The notes under the pieces: model-generated
Told to the model about the DNA's origin: nothing
What the model saw: only the letters and a program-made list of their open reading frames with translations
The model's database searches: none
Shown here: positions 31,612-39,167 of the stretch, piece after piece
How the letters are laid out: every line of letters starts with the position of its first letter
Numbering within the stretch: position 1 is the stretch's first letter
Virus record (IMG/VR): IMGVR_UViG_3300036806_000195
Span: 1 to 59,712 of that record
Direction: 5' to 3' (one strand)
DNA: 59,712 nucleotides
Source of the DNA: a virus
Position numbers and translations under genes: made by a program

Positions 31612-32448
31612 ATGAAATTCGATACCAATGGCTGGCTAGATGGGGCCATAGAGATTGACTATCTCAACAAGTCAATGGATAGACAGGGACACAAAATTAC
31701 CCATCTGGTGATCCATGGCACTGCTGGAGGTTCGTCAGCCCAAGGCATTGCGAATTACTTTGCAACGAGCGATGTCGATGCTTCTGCTCATATTGAGGTA
31801 GATCAAGCCGGCATTATTGCTCAAGGAATTCCACTCTCTCTGGCTGCATGGGCAAACGGAGTTATCACCCCAGGACATGCATCCTACATTCGAGAGGATG
31901 TCAATCCGAATCTCTATACGGCATCAATTGAGTTTGTAAAGTCCTCAACAGACAATTCAAACGCGTTGACACCTATTCAGCAAAAAGTGGGATTTGAGCT
32001 TATCAAGTGCATTTGTGACACCTATAACATTCCTAAACGTGCAGGTGACGCAAAAGGAGGAGTCATAAAGCACGCTGATATTGATCCAGTGAACAGGGCT
32101 CGGTGCCCGGGGAACTTTGATTTTCCTGCTCTATGGACATATCTACAAGGAGGAAATAAACCTATGCCTACACAGCCAACCACAAATCAAGACACTGAAG
32201 CACGATTGTGCTGGGCCAGCTTCTTTACGGCCATAGGGCAAACACCACCACCAACGGGATCGGGTATATTCCAGGCATGGCTCTCGGATTGGGTGAATTC
32301 GGGGAAGCAGTACGGGCCACCGATCACACACGAGTACGATAGCAACGATTGGTCTGGCAACCATATTGTGGCACAAGAGTTCGCACATGCAAGATGCGAG
32401 TGGAATGGTGCTGCGATGTGGTACGGGCCGAACGGGAAGATACAGTAG
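31612..32448 (+). CDS. N-acetylmuramoyl-L-alanine amidase (endolysin)
   Basis: The protein has 278 residues. The N-terminal Amidase_2 domain has zinc ligands His35 (LVIHGTAGG), His154 (IKHADID) and Cys165 (RARCPG), plus SAHIEVDQAG. After a Pro/Thr/Gln-rich linker at about 182 comes a compact C-terminal domain with Trp and Tyr residues (ITHEYDSNDWSGNHIVAQEFAHARCEWNGAAMWY), possibly wall-binding. It lacks a signal peptide and would use the downstream holin. An internal start near 32164 (after AGGAGG) could produce the C-terminal domain alone. Confidence 0.9.
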   Translation: MKFDTNGWLDGAIEIDYLNKSMDRQGHKITHLVIHGTAGGSSAQGIANYFATSDVDASAHIEVDQAGIIAQGIPLSLAAWANGVITPGHASYIREDVNPNLYTASIEFVKSSTDNSNALTPIQQKVGFELIKCICDTYNIPKRAGDAKGGVIKHADIDPVNRARCPGNFDFPALWTYLQGGNKPMPTQPTTNQDTEARLCWASFFTAIGQTPPPTGSGIFQAWLSDWVNSGKQYGPPITHEYDSNDWSGNHIVAQEFAHARCEWNGAAMWYGPNGKIQ

Positions 32449-32457
32449 TGAGGCTCC

Positions 32458-32730
32458 ATGCCGGAAAACGGAAGTGACCCACGCGTGGAAAGACATGAAC
32501 AAATCTTAGAAAAGCTGGTAGAACAGCAAATAAGGACAGAGGAACTTTTAAAAGCAACAATCCAGAGGACAACGGATCATGCTCAGGAAATTAAAGATAT
32601 CAAGAAGGAAGGCGTTGATATCGGCAAAATTCTAGAGAAAATGAACTTAAAGTTCAACATCATTCAATGGGTTGTTGTTGCTATTCTTGCCGCTATCATA
32701 TCGTCTATCGTCCCACATGTACTTAAGTGA
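32458..32730 (+). CDS. XhlA-like membrane protein
   Basis: The protein has 90 residues. A charged coiled coil (HEQILEKLVEQQIRTEELLKATIQ) precedes one C-terminal membrane segment, IIQWVVVAILAAIISSIVPHVL. This is the XhlA/hemolysin-like layout found with holins and endolysins. It probably assists lysis. Confidence 0.7.
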   Translation: MPENGSDPRVERHEQILEKLVEQQIRTEELLKATIQRTTDHAQEIKDIKKEGVDIGKILEKMNLKFNIIQWVVVAILAAIISSIVPHVLK

Positions 32731-32738
32731 GGTAAAGC

Positions 32739-33065
32739 ATGTACAGCGTGTCTGATGCAGCTTTGCTCGTAGCAAGCATTATCGGCATCATCCTTCCACA
32801 CCTTTTTTCAAAGACAAAGATTGTTGTGTACTTCGGTGTCGTAACAGTAACTTGTATGTTCCTGTCCTCAATTATAGGAGCTTACATCATACACATGTTT
32901 TCGGACATCGAAGCAAACACACTTTTTACGCGCCTCTTCATCGTGATAGGCATATCGAACGTCGTGTACACCTTTGGCCAATTTGAAATGATGCGACGTA
33001 TGGGTATCACGCGCGAATCGTTTGACGAGGCAAAGAAGAAGTACAAGGAGGAGCATAAATCATGA
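32739..33065 (+). CDS. Three-segment membrane protein of lysis module
   Basis: The protein has 108 residues with three hydrophobic stretches (about 8-25, 29-55 and 65-85) and a basic cytoplasmic tail (KKKYKEEHKS). It lies between the XhlA-like and holin genes and overlaps the holin by ATGA. It could be a second holin or an accessory protein. Confidence 0.55.
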   Translation: MYSVSDAALLVASIIGIILPHLFSKTKIVVYFGVVTVTCMFLSSIIGAYIIHMFSDIEANTLFTRLFIVIGISNVVYTFGQFEMMRRMGITRESFDEAKKKYKEEHKS

Positions 33066-33445
33066 CAACTCAACAAATCGTGCAAATCATTCAAGCTCTT
33101 ATCCAGAACGTTATCTGGCCTCTTGCGCTGTTTCTCTTGCCTTGGCTCTTCGGGAAGGTCATCAGTCATCTCCCGATAGTCCGGCAAATCATTATCACCG
33201 GCATCGTCAAGCATGGTGTACAGATGGTCATGCAGAAATTTGGCAACCTTACACCAGAGGAGAAGAAGAAGAAAGCTGAGGACGCTATCTACACGCTTGC
33301 AAGCTTCTTTGGTATCACGCTCGACCCTGCCGTGGTCAATACCATTCTAGAATCGATCGTCTGGGAGACCAAGCAATCTCAGGTAGTCGAGACGACACTC
33401 ACAACCTCTCCTCTACCTGCAGTTGAGAAACCGAAGCTCGCTTGA
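33062..33445 (+). CDS. LLH-family phage holin
   Basis: The protein has 127 residues. The N-terminal membrane segment VIWPLALFLLPWLFGKV is followed by VRQIIITGIVKHGVQMVMQKFGNLTPEEKKKKAEDAIYTLASFFGI, the amphipathic pattern of LLH-type holins. It would permeabilise the membrane for the amidase. Its stop lies inside a -35-like TTGACC of the short unit that follows. Confidence 0.8.
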   Translation: MTTQQIVQIIQALIQNVIWPLALFLLPWLFGKVISHLPIVRQIIITGIVKHGVQMVMQKFGNLTPEEKKKKAEDAIYTLASFFGITLDPAVVNTILESIVWETKQSQVVETTLTTSPLPAVEKPKLA

Positions 33446-33545
33446 CCAGACCTGTGCTTGTCCTATAGAATGTGTGTACCAATCCGTTGCCTCCAACGCA
33501 GAAGTTTAAGATTGCTCAGTTTGCACGGATTGGTACCTTCTTTTC
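33442..33545 (+). ncRNA. Promoter plus long-stem hairpin; late-operon end
   Basis: TTGACC (33442-33447), a 16-base spacer and TATAGA (33464-33469) form a plausible promoter. It is followed by GTACCAATCCGT (33476-33487), which pairs exactly with ACGGATTGGTAC (33525-33536), then CTTCTTTTC. Either this is a short non-coding transcript of about 70 bases or only a large terminator for the lysis operon. Confidence 0.4.
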
Positions 33546-33554
33546 GAGAAATTC

Positions 33555-33785
33555 ATGCAAGAACCACCACCATTCTACAGTCTTGAAACAATGCATTCTG
33601 CACCTGTTGTACTTCCTATGCCTTCTACACAGGATGTGCGAATTCAGCCTGCAATGCAGGGACAACACACGTGTCAGTGTCAGCACACTTGTAAATTCAA
33701 ATGGTTTCCTTTTGTGCTTATCCTGCTTGTTGTATTGGCATATATCATGATCATCACAACAATACTCTTTCTGAAGCTGGTTTGA
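33555..33785 (+). CDS. Small Cys-rich membrane protein
   Basis: The protein has 76 residues. The N-terminal half is Pro/Gln-rich with QHTCQCQHTCKFKW; the C-terminal half is one membrane helix, FPFVLILLVVLAYIMIITTILFL. The cysteine doublet could bind metal or form disulphides. Ribosome site is weak. It follows the lysis module and may be a late accessory (moron). Confidence 0.5.
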   Translation: MQEPPPFYSLETMHSAPVVLPMPSTQDVRIQPAMQGQHTCQCQHTCKFKWFPFVLILLVVLAYIMIITTILFLKLV

Positions 33786-33790
33786 GCAAC

Positions 33791-33815
33791 AAAAAAGAGC
33801 ACCTTTCGATGCTCT
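33791..33815 (-). terminator. Terminator for the 33837 gene
   Basis: On the minus strand, AGAGC-ATCGAAAGGT-GCTCT is followed by TTTTTTG. It lies 22 bases after the stop of the minus-strand HTH gene and faces the lysis operon. Confidence 0.75.
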
Positions 33816-33836
33816 CCCATCTCTTCGTCTCGCTGC

Positions 33837-34019
33837 TTAAGCGGCTTGTGCCTCTAGCAGCTTGTTTAACGTCTCGCGTCTAATTCTGTACACTTGACGC
33901 TTGAACTGATGAGGCAAACCAATAGCCTCTAGCACGCCGTATTTAATCCAACGTCGCACAGTTGTCGCGTCAACACGTAAAATTTGAGCTACCTCACTCA
34001 CGGTTAATAAATCGTTCAT
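33837..34019 (-). CDS. Excisionase-like MerR-type HTH protein
   Basis: The protein has 60 residues and AAGGAGAG before the ATG on the minus strand. It reads LLTVSEVAQILRVDATTVRRWIKYGVLEAIGLPHQFKRQVYRIRRETLNKLLE, a complete winged-helix excisionase/MerR DNA-binding domain and nothing else. It may act as excisionase for the integrase or as a small regulator. GCTATAC repeats lie upstream (34050-34111). Confidence 0.8.
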   Translation of the reverse strand: MNDLLTVSEVAQILRVDATTVRRWIKYGVLEAIGLPHQFKRQVYRIRRETLNKLLEAQAA

Positions 34020-34047
34020 GATATTCTCTCCTTCTAAGGTTTCTATC

Positions 34048-34111
34048 TGCTATACAATCTATGCCGTTAGTATAGCAATACTTGTCAACTTATGCATACT
34101 TCTGCTATACT
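34048..34111. promoter_or_regulatory. Promoter and GCTATAC repeats
   Basis: Three copies of GCTATAC occur (about 34050 and 34105 forward, about 34070 reversed). A + strand promoter TTGTCA (34082-34087), an 18-base spacer and TATACT (34106-34111) overlaps the last copy. On the minus strand the same region lies just upstream of the small HTH gene, so it may be an autoregulatory operator. Confidence 0.5.
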
Positions 34112-34198
34112 AGCCATGAGGCAATTCCGCCTCGACACAACGAGGAAATAGATATTGCTGCAAAAGAGCTGAGCGCGACTTTCTGCTTGGCTCTTTTG
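34112..34198 (+). ncRNA. Short transcript candidate ending in bidirectional terminator
   Basis: Downstream of TATACT (34106-34111) no reading frame with a ribosome site appears. A CCTCG/CGAGG hairpin follows, then CAAAAGAGC (34161-34169) pairs with GCTCTTTTG (34190-34198). The latter also terminates the minus-strand gene ending at 34201. A ~85-base RNA is predicted. Confidence 0.4.
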
Positions 34199-34200
34199 TA

Positions 34201-34857
34201 TTACAGCACAAAATTGACACTGTGCCGTCTCCAGAACGCTATCGCCTCCTCTTGTTGCTCCAAACTCAACCATCTCTCAACATCTCCAGTCCTACCACCA
34301 GGCTTAGGTCGCTCTATCGTCTCAATCCTGTCTCCCTGTATGCCTGACGTACAGTGTCGCCACATTGTTGCTCTATTTACCCCATGCAGAGCTGCAAATT
34401 CAGCCATGAGCAGCGAACCTTCTGGTATTTCATCTGGTATAGCTCTATTTGCAATTGTAGACCTATTCTGAGTCTGTATCTTCTGAGTGTCCTGTGTATC
34501 GTTATCAAAACGATAGAGGCCCTGTTGTGTCTGTGGTGAGTACATAGACTGGCTGTGACTGTCTCTATCAGACTGTGTCTGTTCTAGTTCTGCTACACGT
34601 TTTTCAAGCGCATCGAGCTTAGCTAGTATGTCTCTCTCTGCCTGAGACTGTCTGTCATCTGGTGTCTGAGACTGTCCAAATTGTGCTTTCTCCCGCTCTA
34701 TCTCCAGACGGAAGTGCTCAACTTGCTCTTCAGAGATGAGCAGGCGTCCTGACTCTGAATGCTCAGCTTTGAGCTTACCCTTCTCTACCCATCTCAGCAA
34801 TGTTTTATAACTAATACCTATACGTTTAGCTGCACTGAGGCCATTATGGTACTGCAT
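34201..34857 (-). CDS. Two-HTH regulator with central coiled coil
   Basis: The protein has 218 residues. The N-terminal MerR/excisionase-type HTH (GLSAAKRIGISYKTLLRWVEKGKLKAEHSESGRLLISEEQVEHF) is followed by a coiled coil (about 75-100) and a Gln/Ser/Asp-rich linker, then a second HTH-like domain (MAEFAALHGVNRATMWRHCTSGIQGDRIETIERPKPGGRTGDVERWL). Such a protein could bridge two DNA sites, for example at partition or regulatory loci. Function is inferred only from domain layout. Confidence 0.65.
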   Translation of the reverse strand: MQYHNGLSAAKRIGISYKTLLRWVEKGKLKAEHSESGRLLISEEQVEHFRLEIEREKAQFGQSQTPDDRQSQAERDILAKLDALEKRVAELEQTQSDRDSHSQSMYSPQTQQGLYRFDNDTQDTQKIQTQNRSTIANRAIPDEIPEGSLLMAEFAALHGVNRATMWRHCTSGIQGDRIETIERPKPGGRTGDVERWLSLEQQEEAIAFWRRHSVNFVL

Positions 34858-35027
34858 GTGTCTCTCCCTGTCTCAGTAGTATCGAGTCAGAGATTGCCAT
34901 TACCTCAGCTACGAGTCAAGCCTATTCTTGTGTAATTCTCCATCGTTACGGCATCTGCTCACACTCGTTTTGATTCGCGTACCGTATTTGCATCTATCTA
35001 TCGTATTATTGAAAGGATGTTCTATTC

Positions 35028-35552
35028 ATGAAACGTTACACAGCATTCTTTGCTATCTTGCCGTTACTGCTCATTCTTGCAGCTTGTGGCAAATCGCAGT
35101 CAACAACAACGAATTCAACACGAGCAGGGCAAGCAACGCCTACGGTAGCACCACCACATTTCTACAAGGTTGGTGAGACAGTTACTATGCAACCGTGGGA
35201 GATTACTCTCAAGTCGGCGAAGCCTGCCGATATAGCAACATACTTGCCACCTGACGAGTCCCTGCCAAACACAAAGCCCGATGATCGGCTGCTTGTCCTT
35301 GGGGAACACGTGAAGAACATCTCATCGCAGGTGCAGCCGTGGTCTAACACGCAGATCCATCTGCAAAATGACACTGGAAGTGATGATTATGGCTACATCA
35401 TGGAAGGAAAGGATATTAGAGGGTCGATCTCTCCAACAATGCAGGGAGATGGGCTGGAAGCATATATTATCCCTGGCGATGTCCATCTTTTCTATTGGAC
35501 ATACACAAGCAACGACGGGCTACAACAAGCTCTCTGGCAGATTAACATCTAG
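35028..35552 (+). CDS. DUF4352-like lipoprotein
   Basis: The protein has 174 residues. The signal peptide has a lipobox LILAAC (Cys about 24), followed by a Ser/Thr-rich stretch. The mature domain YKVGETVTMQPWEITLKSAK...DDRLLVLGEHVKNISSQVQPWSNTQIHLQND resembles the DUF4352/telokin-like Ig fold of bacterial lipoproteins. It stands alone on + between minus-strand genes, the usual setting of a lysogenic-conversion gene. A role in cell-surface change or superinfection exclusion is conjecture. Confidence 0.75.
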   Translation: MKRYTAFFAILPLLLILAACGKSQSTTTNSTRAGQATPTVAPPHFYKVGETVTMQPWEITLKSAKPADIATYLPPDESLPNTKPDDRLLVLGEHVKNISSQVQPWSNTQIHLQNDTGSDDYGYIMEGKDIRGSISPTMQGDGLEAYIIPGDVHLFYWTYTSNDGLQQALWQINI

Positions 35553-35577
35553 CTGTCAGGACGCATTGTCCATATGC

Positions 35578-35662
35578 TATACTGAAGCTACCACTTACGC
35601 TAGCAATTCTATCCAATGGGCTACGAAGCCAGAGCAGTCTCTTTAGTTAGGGGCTGCTTTTT
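35578..35662 (+). ncRNA. Short transcript candidate
   Basis: TATACT (35578-35583), preceded by TGC, is followed by about 50 bases without a gene, then AGCAG (35633-35637) pairing with CTGCT (35654-35658) and a T-run. Its end overlaps the 3' end of the minus-strand gene at 35647, so it could also be antisense to that gene. Confidence 0.35.
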
Positions 35663-36513
35663 ACTGTCCTCGCGAGGCACTTGAAGAAATACGGCATCCT
35701 ATTCGGTCTCCCCTGGCTGTTCTGCTTCTTGATGCTCGCCTTTTGTGCTAGTTCTCTCGCTGTTCTCATGGCCTCTATGAAGCTACTTGGGTCGATACCA
35801 GAGTCTCTATAAATCCTATTGGCTTGACTCACGTTCTGTCCTATGTGCTCATTATCTCCTAAGTCACGTGAGAAGTCCTCTATTCGTCCTCTGATGAACT
35901 CTGGAGTGCGTTCGTTTTCCTCTTCAAGAAAATTTTCAGATGGATGGCTAGTTCGAATTACATTCTCATAGGTTATTTCTTCAGGTTGATTCTCGAGTTC
36001 GTTCTTCGATCGATCTGTATAGCTTTCAGGTCTGGACTGAATACTATTCACCTCCATCTGCATAGTATTCAGGTCCCCCTGTATAGTATTCAGATCATCA
36101 TTGACTGATAGCATCTTGAGTTTGTAAGACCTTTTCTTGCGTCCAGGGTCGCTATTATCCTCATCGCACACAAGCAACCCGTGCTCAACTGCTAGTTTTA
36201 GTCCAGCGATAACAGCTTTCTCAGTGAGCCGAATTCCACAATCCATACGAGTTCCATCACGCCGCTTGCGTCCATTCATAAATTCATCGAGAGTGATATG
36301 TTTGAATTGATCGTACTCCTGAAACCCCCACGTGTGTCTCATCACATACATCACTGCTTTCAACTCGGAGAGGTTTTCTATGCTGGCTACTATGTCGATC
36401 CATACGTTAGGGAGGCTTGAATACCCATCGCTTAATATCTCCCAAGGAAAGCCTTCAAATACAGGTCGCTCTCTATTGCGCTTGTCTTGCCTTTTACGTT
36501 TTTCTTCTTCCAT
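35647..36513 (-). CDS. Replication initiator-like wHTH protein
   Basis: The protein has 288 residues. FEGFPWEILSDGYSSLPNVWIDIVASIENLSELKAVMYVMRHTWGF followed by ITLDEFMNG, RTDxG-like RMDCGIRLTEKAVIAGLKLAVEHGLL is the winged-helix pattern of phage O-type replication initiators and plasmid replication proteins. The middle contains three LNTxQ-like repeats (about 137-153) and an acidic linker. The C-terminus is helical. It may be a second replication route beside the primase-helicase, for example in a plasmid-like lysogenic state. Confidence 0.65.
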   Translation of the reverse strand: MEEEKRKRQDKRNRERPVFEGFPWEILSDGYSSLPNVWIDIVASIENLSELKAVMYVMRHTWGFQEYDQFKHITLDEFMNGRKRRDGTRMDCGIRLTEKAVIAGLKLAVEHGLLVCDEDNSDPGRKKRSYKLKMLSVNDDLNTIQGDLNTMQMEVNSIQSRPESYTDRSKNELENQPEEITYENVIRTSHPSENFLEEENERTPEFIRGRIEDFSRDLGDNEHIGQNVSQANRIYRDSGIDPSSFIEAMRTARELAQKASIKKQNSQGRPNRMPYFFKCLARTVKSSP

Positions 36514-36552
36514 GATGCTGTCTTCAATCTAGCTATGAGGAGGTTAAAAAGA

Positions 36553-36578
36553 GGCCAAGGCATTGTTCTACCTTGGCC
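36553..36578 (-). terminator. Rho-independent terminator
   Basis: On the minus strand, GGCCAAGG-TAGAACAATG-CCTTGGCC is followed by TCTTTTT. It lies after the stop of the 36596 gene and before the initiator-like gene, so those genes are at least partly separate transcripts. Confidence 0.8.
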
Positions 36579-36595
36579 CTAAATCATCGCGAGGT

Positions 36596-36895
36596 CTATT
36601 TGCTCTGTTTGGCTCGTGCCCATCGCTCAAAATAGCTGGGCACATTCTGAAACTCTATAATTGCGCGTGCGATGTGGCTATCTCCGTCCATTGTCGAGAT
36701 GATGAACTCTACAGCATGCTCATCAATGGCTTTCAGCTCTTCGTAGGCCTGTCCCATGCGCTCCATGTGGAGTGAGATGACGTCATGTTGTGCTGAGCCC
36801 TGTGAGAGGCCGTACAGTCCCGCGTAGGCTGCATCTCGTTCAGCTTGGATCTGCGTTCGAAGGCGGGCAACTTCAGATTTCTGTTGATCTTCCAT
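36596..36895 (-). CDS. Hypothetical helical protein
   Basis: The protein has 99 residues. The N-terminal coiled coil (SEVARLRTQIQAERDAAYAGLYGLSQG) is followed by a helical domain rich in Glu and Ala (HAVEFIISTMDGDSHIARAIIEFQ). It has no recognised family. It follows the 36911 gene by 15 bases. Confidence 0.55.
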   Translation of the reverse strand: MEDQQKSEVARLRTQIQAERDAAYAGLYGLSQGSAQHDVISLHMERMGQAYEELKAIDEHAVEFIISTMDGDSHIARAIIEFQNVPSYFERWARAKQSK

Positions 36896-36910
36896 GATGT
36901 TCCACTCTCC

Positions 36911-37105
36911 CTACGCATAAATACCGAATGTTTGGATGTATTCATTTCGCTTTTGAGCTGCAAGATGACTTTGCTGTTCGAGTGGGGTCAATTCATACCA
37001 AGACCAGACACCAAAGCGTCCATTGTGCCAAGTTGAAAGGATGCTCTTCTGCTCTTGCTGAGCTTCACGACGTTCGCGGCGGGTTGATAATGAGGCGGAA
37101 TTCAT
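36911..37105 (-). CDS. Small basic hypothetical protein
   Basis: The protein has 64 residues: an Arg/Glu/Gln-rich start (STRRERREAQQEQKS) and an aromatic middle (WHNGRFGVWSWYELTPLEQQSHLAAQKRNEY). It is the first gene of the minus-strand transcript from the promoter at 37215-37243. It could be a small regulator; function unknown. Confidence 0.5.
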   Translation of the reverse strand: MNSASLSTRRERREAQQEQKSILSTWHNGRFGVWSWYELTPLEQQSHLAAQKRNEYIQTFGIYA

Positions 37106-37214
37106 GTAATCTTTCCTTAGTGTTAACTAGAAGTCTTTTAGGCTTCAAACTTAGGCTCGTTCTCTGTTCGTAGCAGAGGCGAGCTTTCTTTTTGTCCTCA
37201 ATTAGGACTCTTCT

Positions 37215-37307
37215 ATAATATATGATAACTTGCATTTTGTCAAGATATTTGTTACGATAATTTTGCTAGAATTATGTCTTGACAAATATTCAAAGCTGTG
37301 GTAAGAT
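37215..37307. promoter_or_regulatory. Divergent promoters
   Basis: Minus strand: TTGACA (37238-37243), 17 bases, TATTAT (37215-37220). Plus strand: TTGACA (37279-37284), 17 bases, TAAGAT (37302-37307). ATCTTGACAA-like and TCTTGACAAATAT sequences at the two -35 regions are inverted relative to one another, a likely operator for the HTH protein at 37336. Confidence 0.75.
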
Positions 37308-37335
37308 ATGACCATCCTAAAGAAAGGAGGCGGCT

Positions 37336-37605
37336 ATGCCAACTCTAAGAGAACTAAGAGAGCAAAACTACATCAGCAGAAAGGTGTTGGCTAAAGCGGC
37401 TGGTGTCTCTGAATCCACCATCGTGCGGATGGAAGAGGGAGTAAAGCACACAACTGAAGAAGTTGCCGAGAAGGTCTTAGATGCTCTTGGTAAGAAGATT
37501 GGGCGTCAGCTCACGATTAGTGATATTGAGGGACTGAATTTCTACAATGTCATGAGAGATCGGAAGCAAAGGACAAAATCGAAGGGTGACGACGAGGCGG
37601 CATAG
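37336..37605 (+). CDS. XRE-family repressor
   Basis: The protein has 89 residues, with AAAGGAGG upstream. It is a compact HTH_3 domain: LRELREQNYISRKVLAKAAGVSESTIVRMEEGVKHTTEEVAEKVLDALGKKI, followed by a short basic tail. It probably controls the divergent promoters just upstream (Cro/CI-like). It is one of four XRE or MerR-type regulators flanking divergent promoters in this genome. Confidence 0.85.
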   Translation: MPTLRELREQNYISRKVLAKAAGVSESTIVRMEEGVKHTTEEVAEKVLDALGKKIGRQLTISDIEGLNFYNVMRDRKQRTKSKGDDEAA

Positions 37606-37722
37606 CCCCCGGCCCGTGGCATCAGTTAGGCCGATAACCCACGAGCCAGCAACTACTTAGTGAAAGTATAATCGTATTGCAGATATGCTGCAATGGACAG
37701 GTGTTCTAGAAGGATCTATAGC

Positions 37723-38229
37723 GTGAAATGCCTAGTGTACAAGATTTGCAATAGTGTCAATGATAAGCTCTATATCGGGATTACAAATAACAGTCTCGAC
37801 TACAGATGGGAGCAACATAGGCATACAGCAGGTAGCAGACGTTCTCATACTTCACTTTATGTGGCAATGAAAGAATATGGTAGAGATCAATTCTGGATTG
37901 AGCAGATTGAGGAGAGAGATGGGACCAATGCAGAGATGTTTGGGAGAGAGCAGTACTGGATAAGGCTCTTAAACACAGCAGTCCCGTATGGCTACAATGA
38001 GCATGTACACAAGCTTTCAGACACAGATATCGCTATTATTCGCTACAATTCTTATAGAATGAAGTGTAGGGAGTACGCTGAGTTATTCGGTGTGCAGCTA
38101 TCTATGGTACTTGTGATCAGATCTAAGAAGGAGTATTTGAGGTCACATAAACATGTAACAGAAAAAGATCTCCCTTCAGATCTAGAAGCATATGCAAAAG
38201 CTATGGGCCATGCGCAGACAAGCGGGTGA
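37723..38229 (+). CDS. GIY-YIG endonuclease with C-terminal DNA-binding part
   Basis: The protein has 168 residues from the GTG at 37723; an ATG at 37693 would add ten unconserved residues. LVYKICNSVNDKLYIGITNNSLDYRWEQHRH carries the GIY-YIG core with its Arg and His. YGRDQFWIEQIEERDGTNAEMFGREQYWIRLL carries the catalytic Glu segment. The C-terminal 60 residues (LSDTDIAIIRYNSYRMKCREYAELFGV) look like a homing-nuclease DNA-binding HTH. Near-identical TGTTCTAGA elements flank the gene (37701 and 38430). Confidence 0.82.
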   Translation: MKCLVYKICNSVNDKLYIGITNNSLDYRWEQHRHTAGSRRSHTSLYVAMKEYGRDQFWIEQIEERDGTNAEMFGREQYWIRLLNTAVPYGYNEHVHKLSDTDIAIIRYNSYRMKCREYAELFGVQLSMVLVIRSKKEYLRSHKHVTEKDLPSDLEAYAKAMGHAQTSG

Positions 38230-38321
38230 CTCTCTACAACAAAAAAGATGTGGATAGTTATAAAGTCGGAGGTAGGGGGAGAAAACCTGCCAAGGATGAA
38301 AAGCAAGCTAACGCGGCCTAG
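38226..38321 (+). pseudogene. Fragment of HTH-type protein C-terminus
   Basis: A 31-codon frame beginning GTG inside the previous stop reads VTLYNKKDVDSYKVGGRGRKPAKDE. LYxKxDVDxYKV..RGRKP is a common ending of small MerR/excisionase-type proteins, but the preceding HTH is absent. It may be a remnant displaced by the GIY-YIG gene, or a frameshifted tail of it. Confidence 0.4.
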
Positions 38322-38452
38322 CCCTCTGGCCTGAGCTCTAGTCCGAGCGAAGGATACAAAGCGCAGGCCAAACAGACTATCGTTATAGAGTATAACTATG
38401 ATTGTAGTATTTATGCAACAAACTAGTGTTCTAGAGAAGGAAGGAGGTGAGA

Positions 38453-38734
38453 ATGCAAGATCCCAAAATGGAGCTCTTAGAGAGCCAAATAGCTGGACAC
38501 ATCGAGCATTTGACACAAGAGATGCGAGACTCGTTTCGCCAAGTGAATAGTCGACTTGAGAAGCTTGAGACGGCGGTGACAACTGTTACCAATACGCTCA
38601 CAGATCATCGAGAGACGCTCTTGAGTCATGGACAATTGATCAGGGAACAGAGTCGACGGATGGATGCAATAGATGGGAAGCTCGATCAAATCTTGCAATT
38701 CATGAAGAAACAGCAGGAAGGAGGTGAGCAATAG
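38453..38734 (+). CDS. Coiled-coil protein
   Basis: The protein has 93 residues from the ATG at 38453, preceded by AAGGAGGTG. Almost all is heptad coiled coil (HIEHLTQEMRDSFRQVNSRLEKLETAVTTVTNTLTDHRETLLSHGQLI). Similar proteins often bear or partner membrane anchors; the next gene encodes a membrane protein, ending this one in GGAGGTGAGCAATAG. Confidence 0.55.
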   Translation: MQDPKMELLESQIAGHIEHLTQEMRDSFRQVNSRLEKLETAVTTVTNTLTDHRETLLSHGQLIREQSRRMDAIDGKLDQILQFMKKQQEGGEQ

Positions 38735-38959
38735 ATGCAAGGAGCATTCAGCAAGTGCACAATTCGCTTGGTAACGCTGCTGACAGGTATTATAGTGACT
38801 GTGCTAGGCGTGATGCATATAGCGTATCCGAGTATGAGTGCTGTATGGACGCAATGGCAGTTGATGGTAGAGTCGATCTATCTTGGGTATATAGGCGTGT
38901 ATGTTGGCTCCGATTGGTTCGCTGACTCTCTCAAGTCGAGAGAGCAGGAAGCGAGGTGA
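38735..38959 (+). CDS. Small membrane protein
   Basis: The protein has 74 residues with two membrane segments (CTIRLVTLLTGIIVTVLGVMHIAY and ESIYLGYIGVYVGSDWF). It directly follows the coiled-coil gene with GGAGGTGAGC as ribosome site. Function unknown. Confidence 0.55.
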   Translation: MQGAFSKCTIRLVTLLTGIIVTVLGVMHIAYPSMSAVWTQWQLMVESIYLGYIGVYVGSDWFADSLKSREQEAR

Positions 38960-38960
38960 G

Positions 38961-39167
38961 ATGAGCAGATGGCCGCGTATCGATGTAAAAGGCACGTTTG
39001 GCGCATTGACGCTTATGATTAGTGCTGAGACAGGATGGATGCATTTGTATGATCAGGATGACAATATCGTCCTGACTCAAGAAGACGCCAAGGTGCTCTT
39101 GCCGCACCTTCAGAGATTTGCGGAGACAGGCAAGATTGAGCAACAGGAGGGAAGCAAGGAGCTATGA
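38961..39167 (+). CDS. Hypothetical small protein
   Basis: The protein has 68 residues from the ATG at 38961, one base after the previous stop. It contains RIDVKGTFGALTLMISAETGWMHLYDQDDNIVLTQEDAKVLLPHLQRFAETG, a small alpha-beta fold. Coupled to the next gene by ATGA. No family recognised. Confidence 0.5.
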   Translation: MSRWPRIDVKGTFGALTLMISAETGWMHLYDQDDNIVLTQEDAKVLLPHLQRFAETGKIEQQEGSKEL

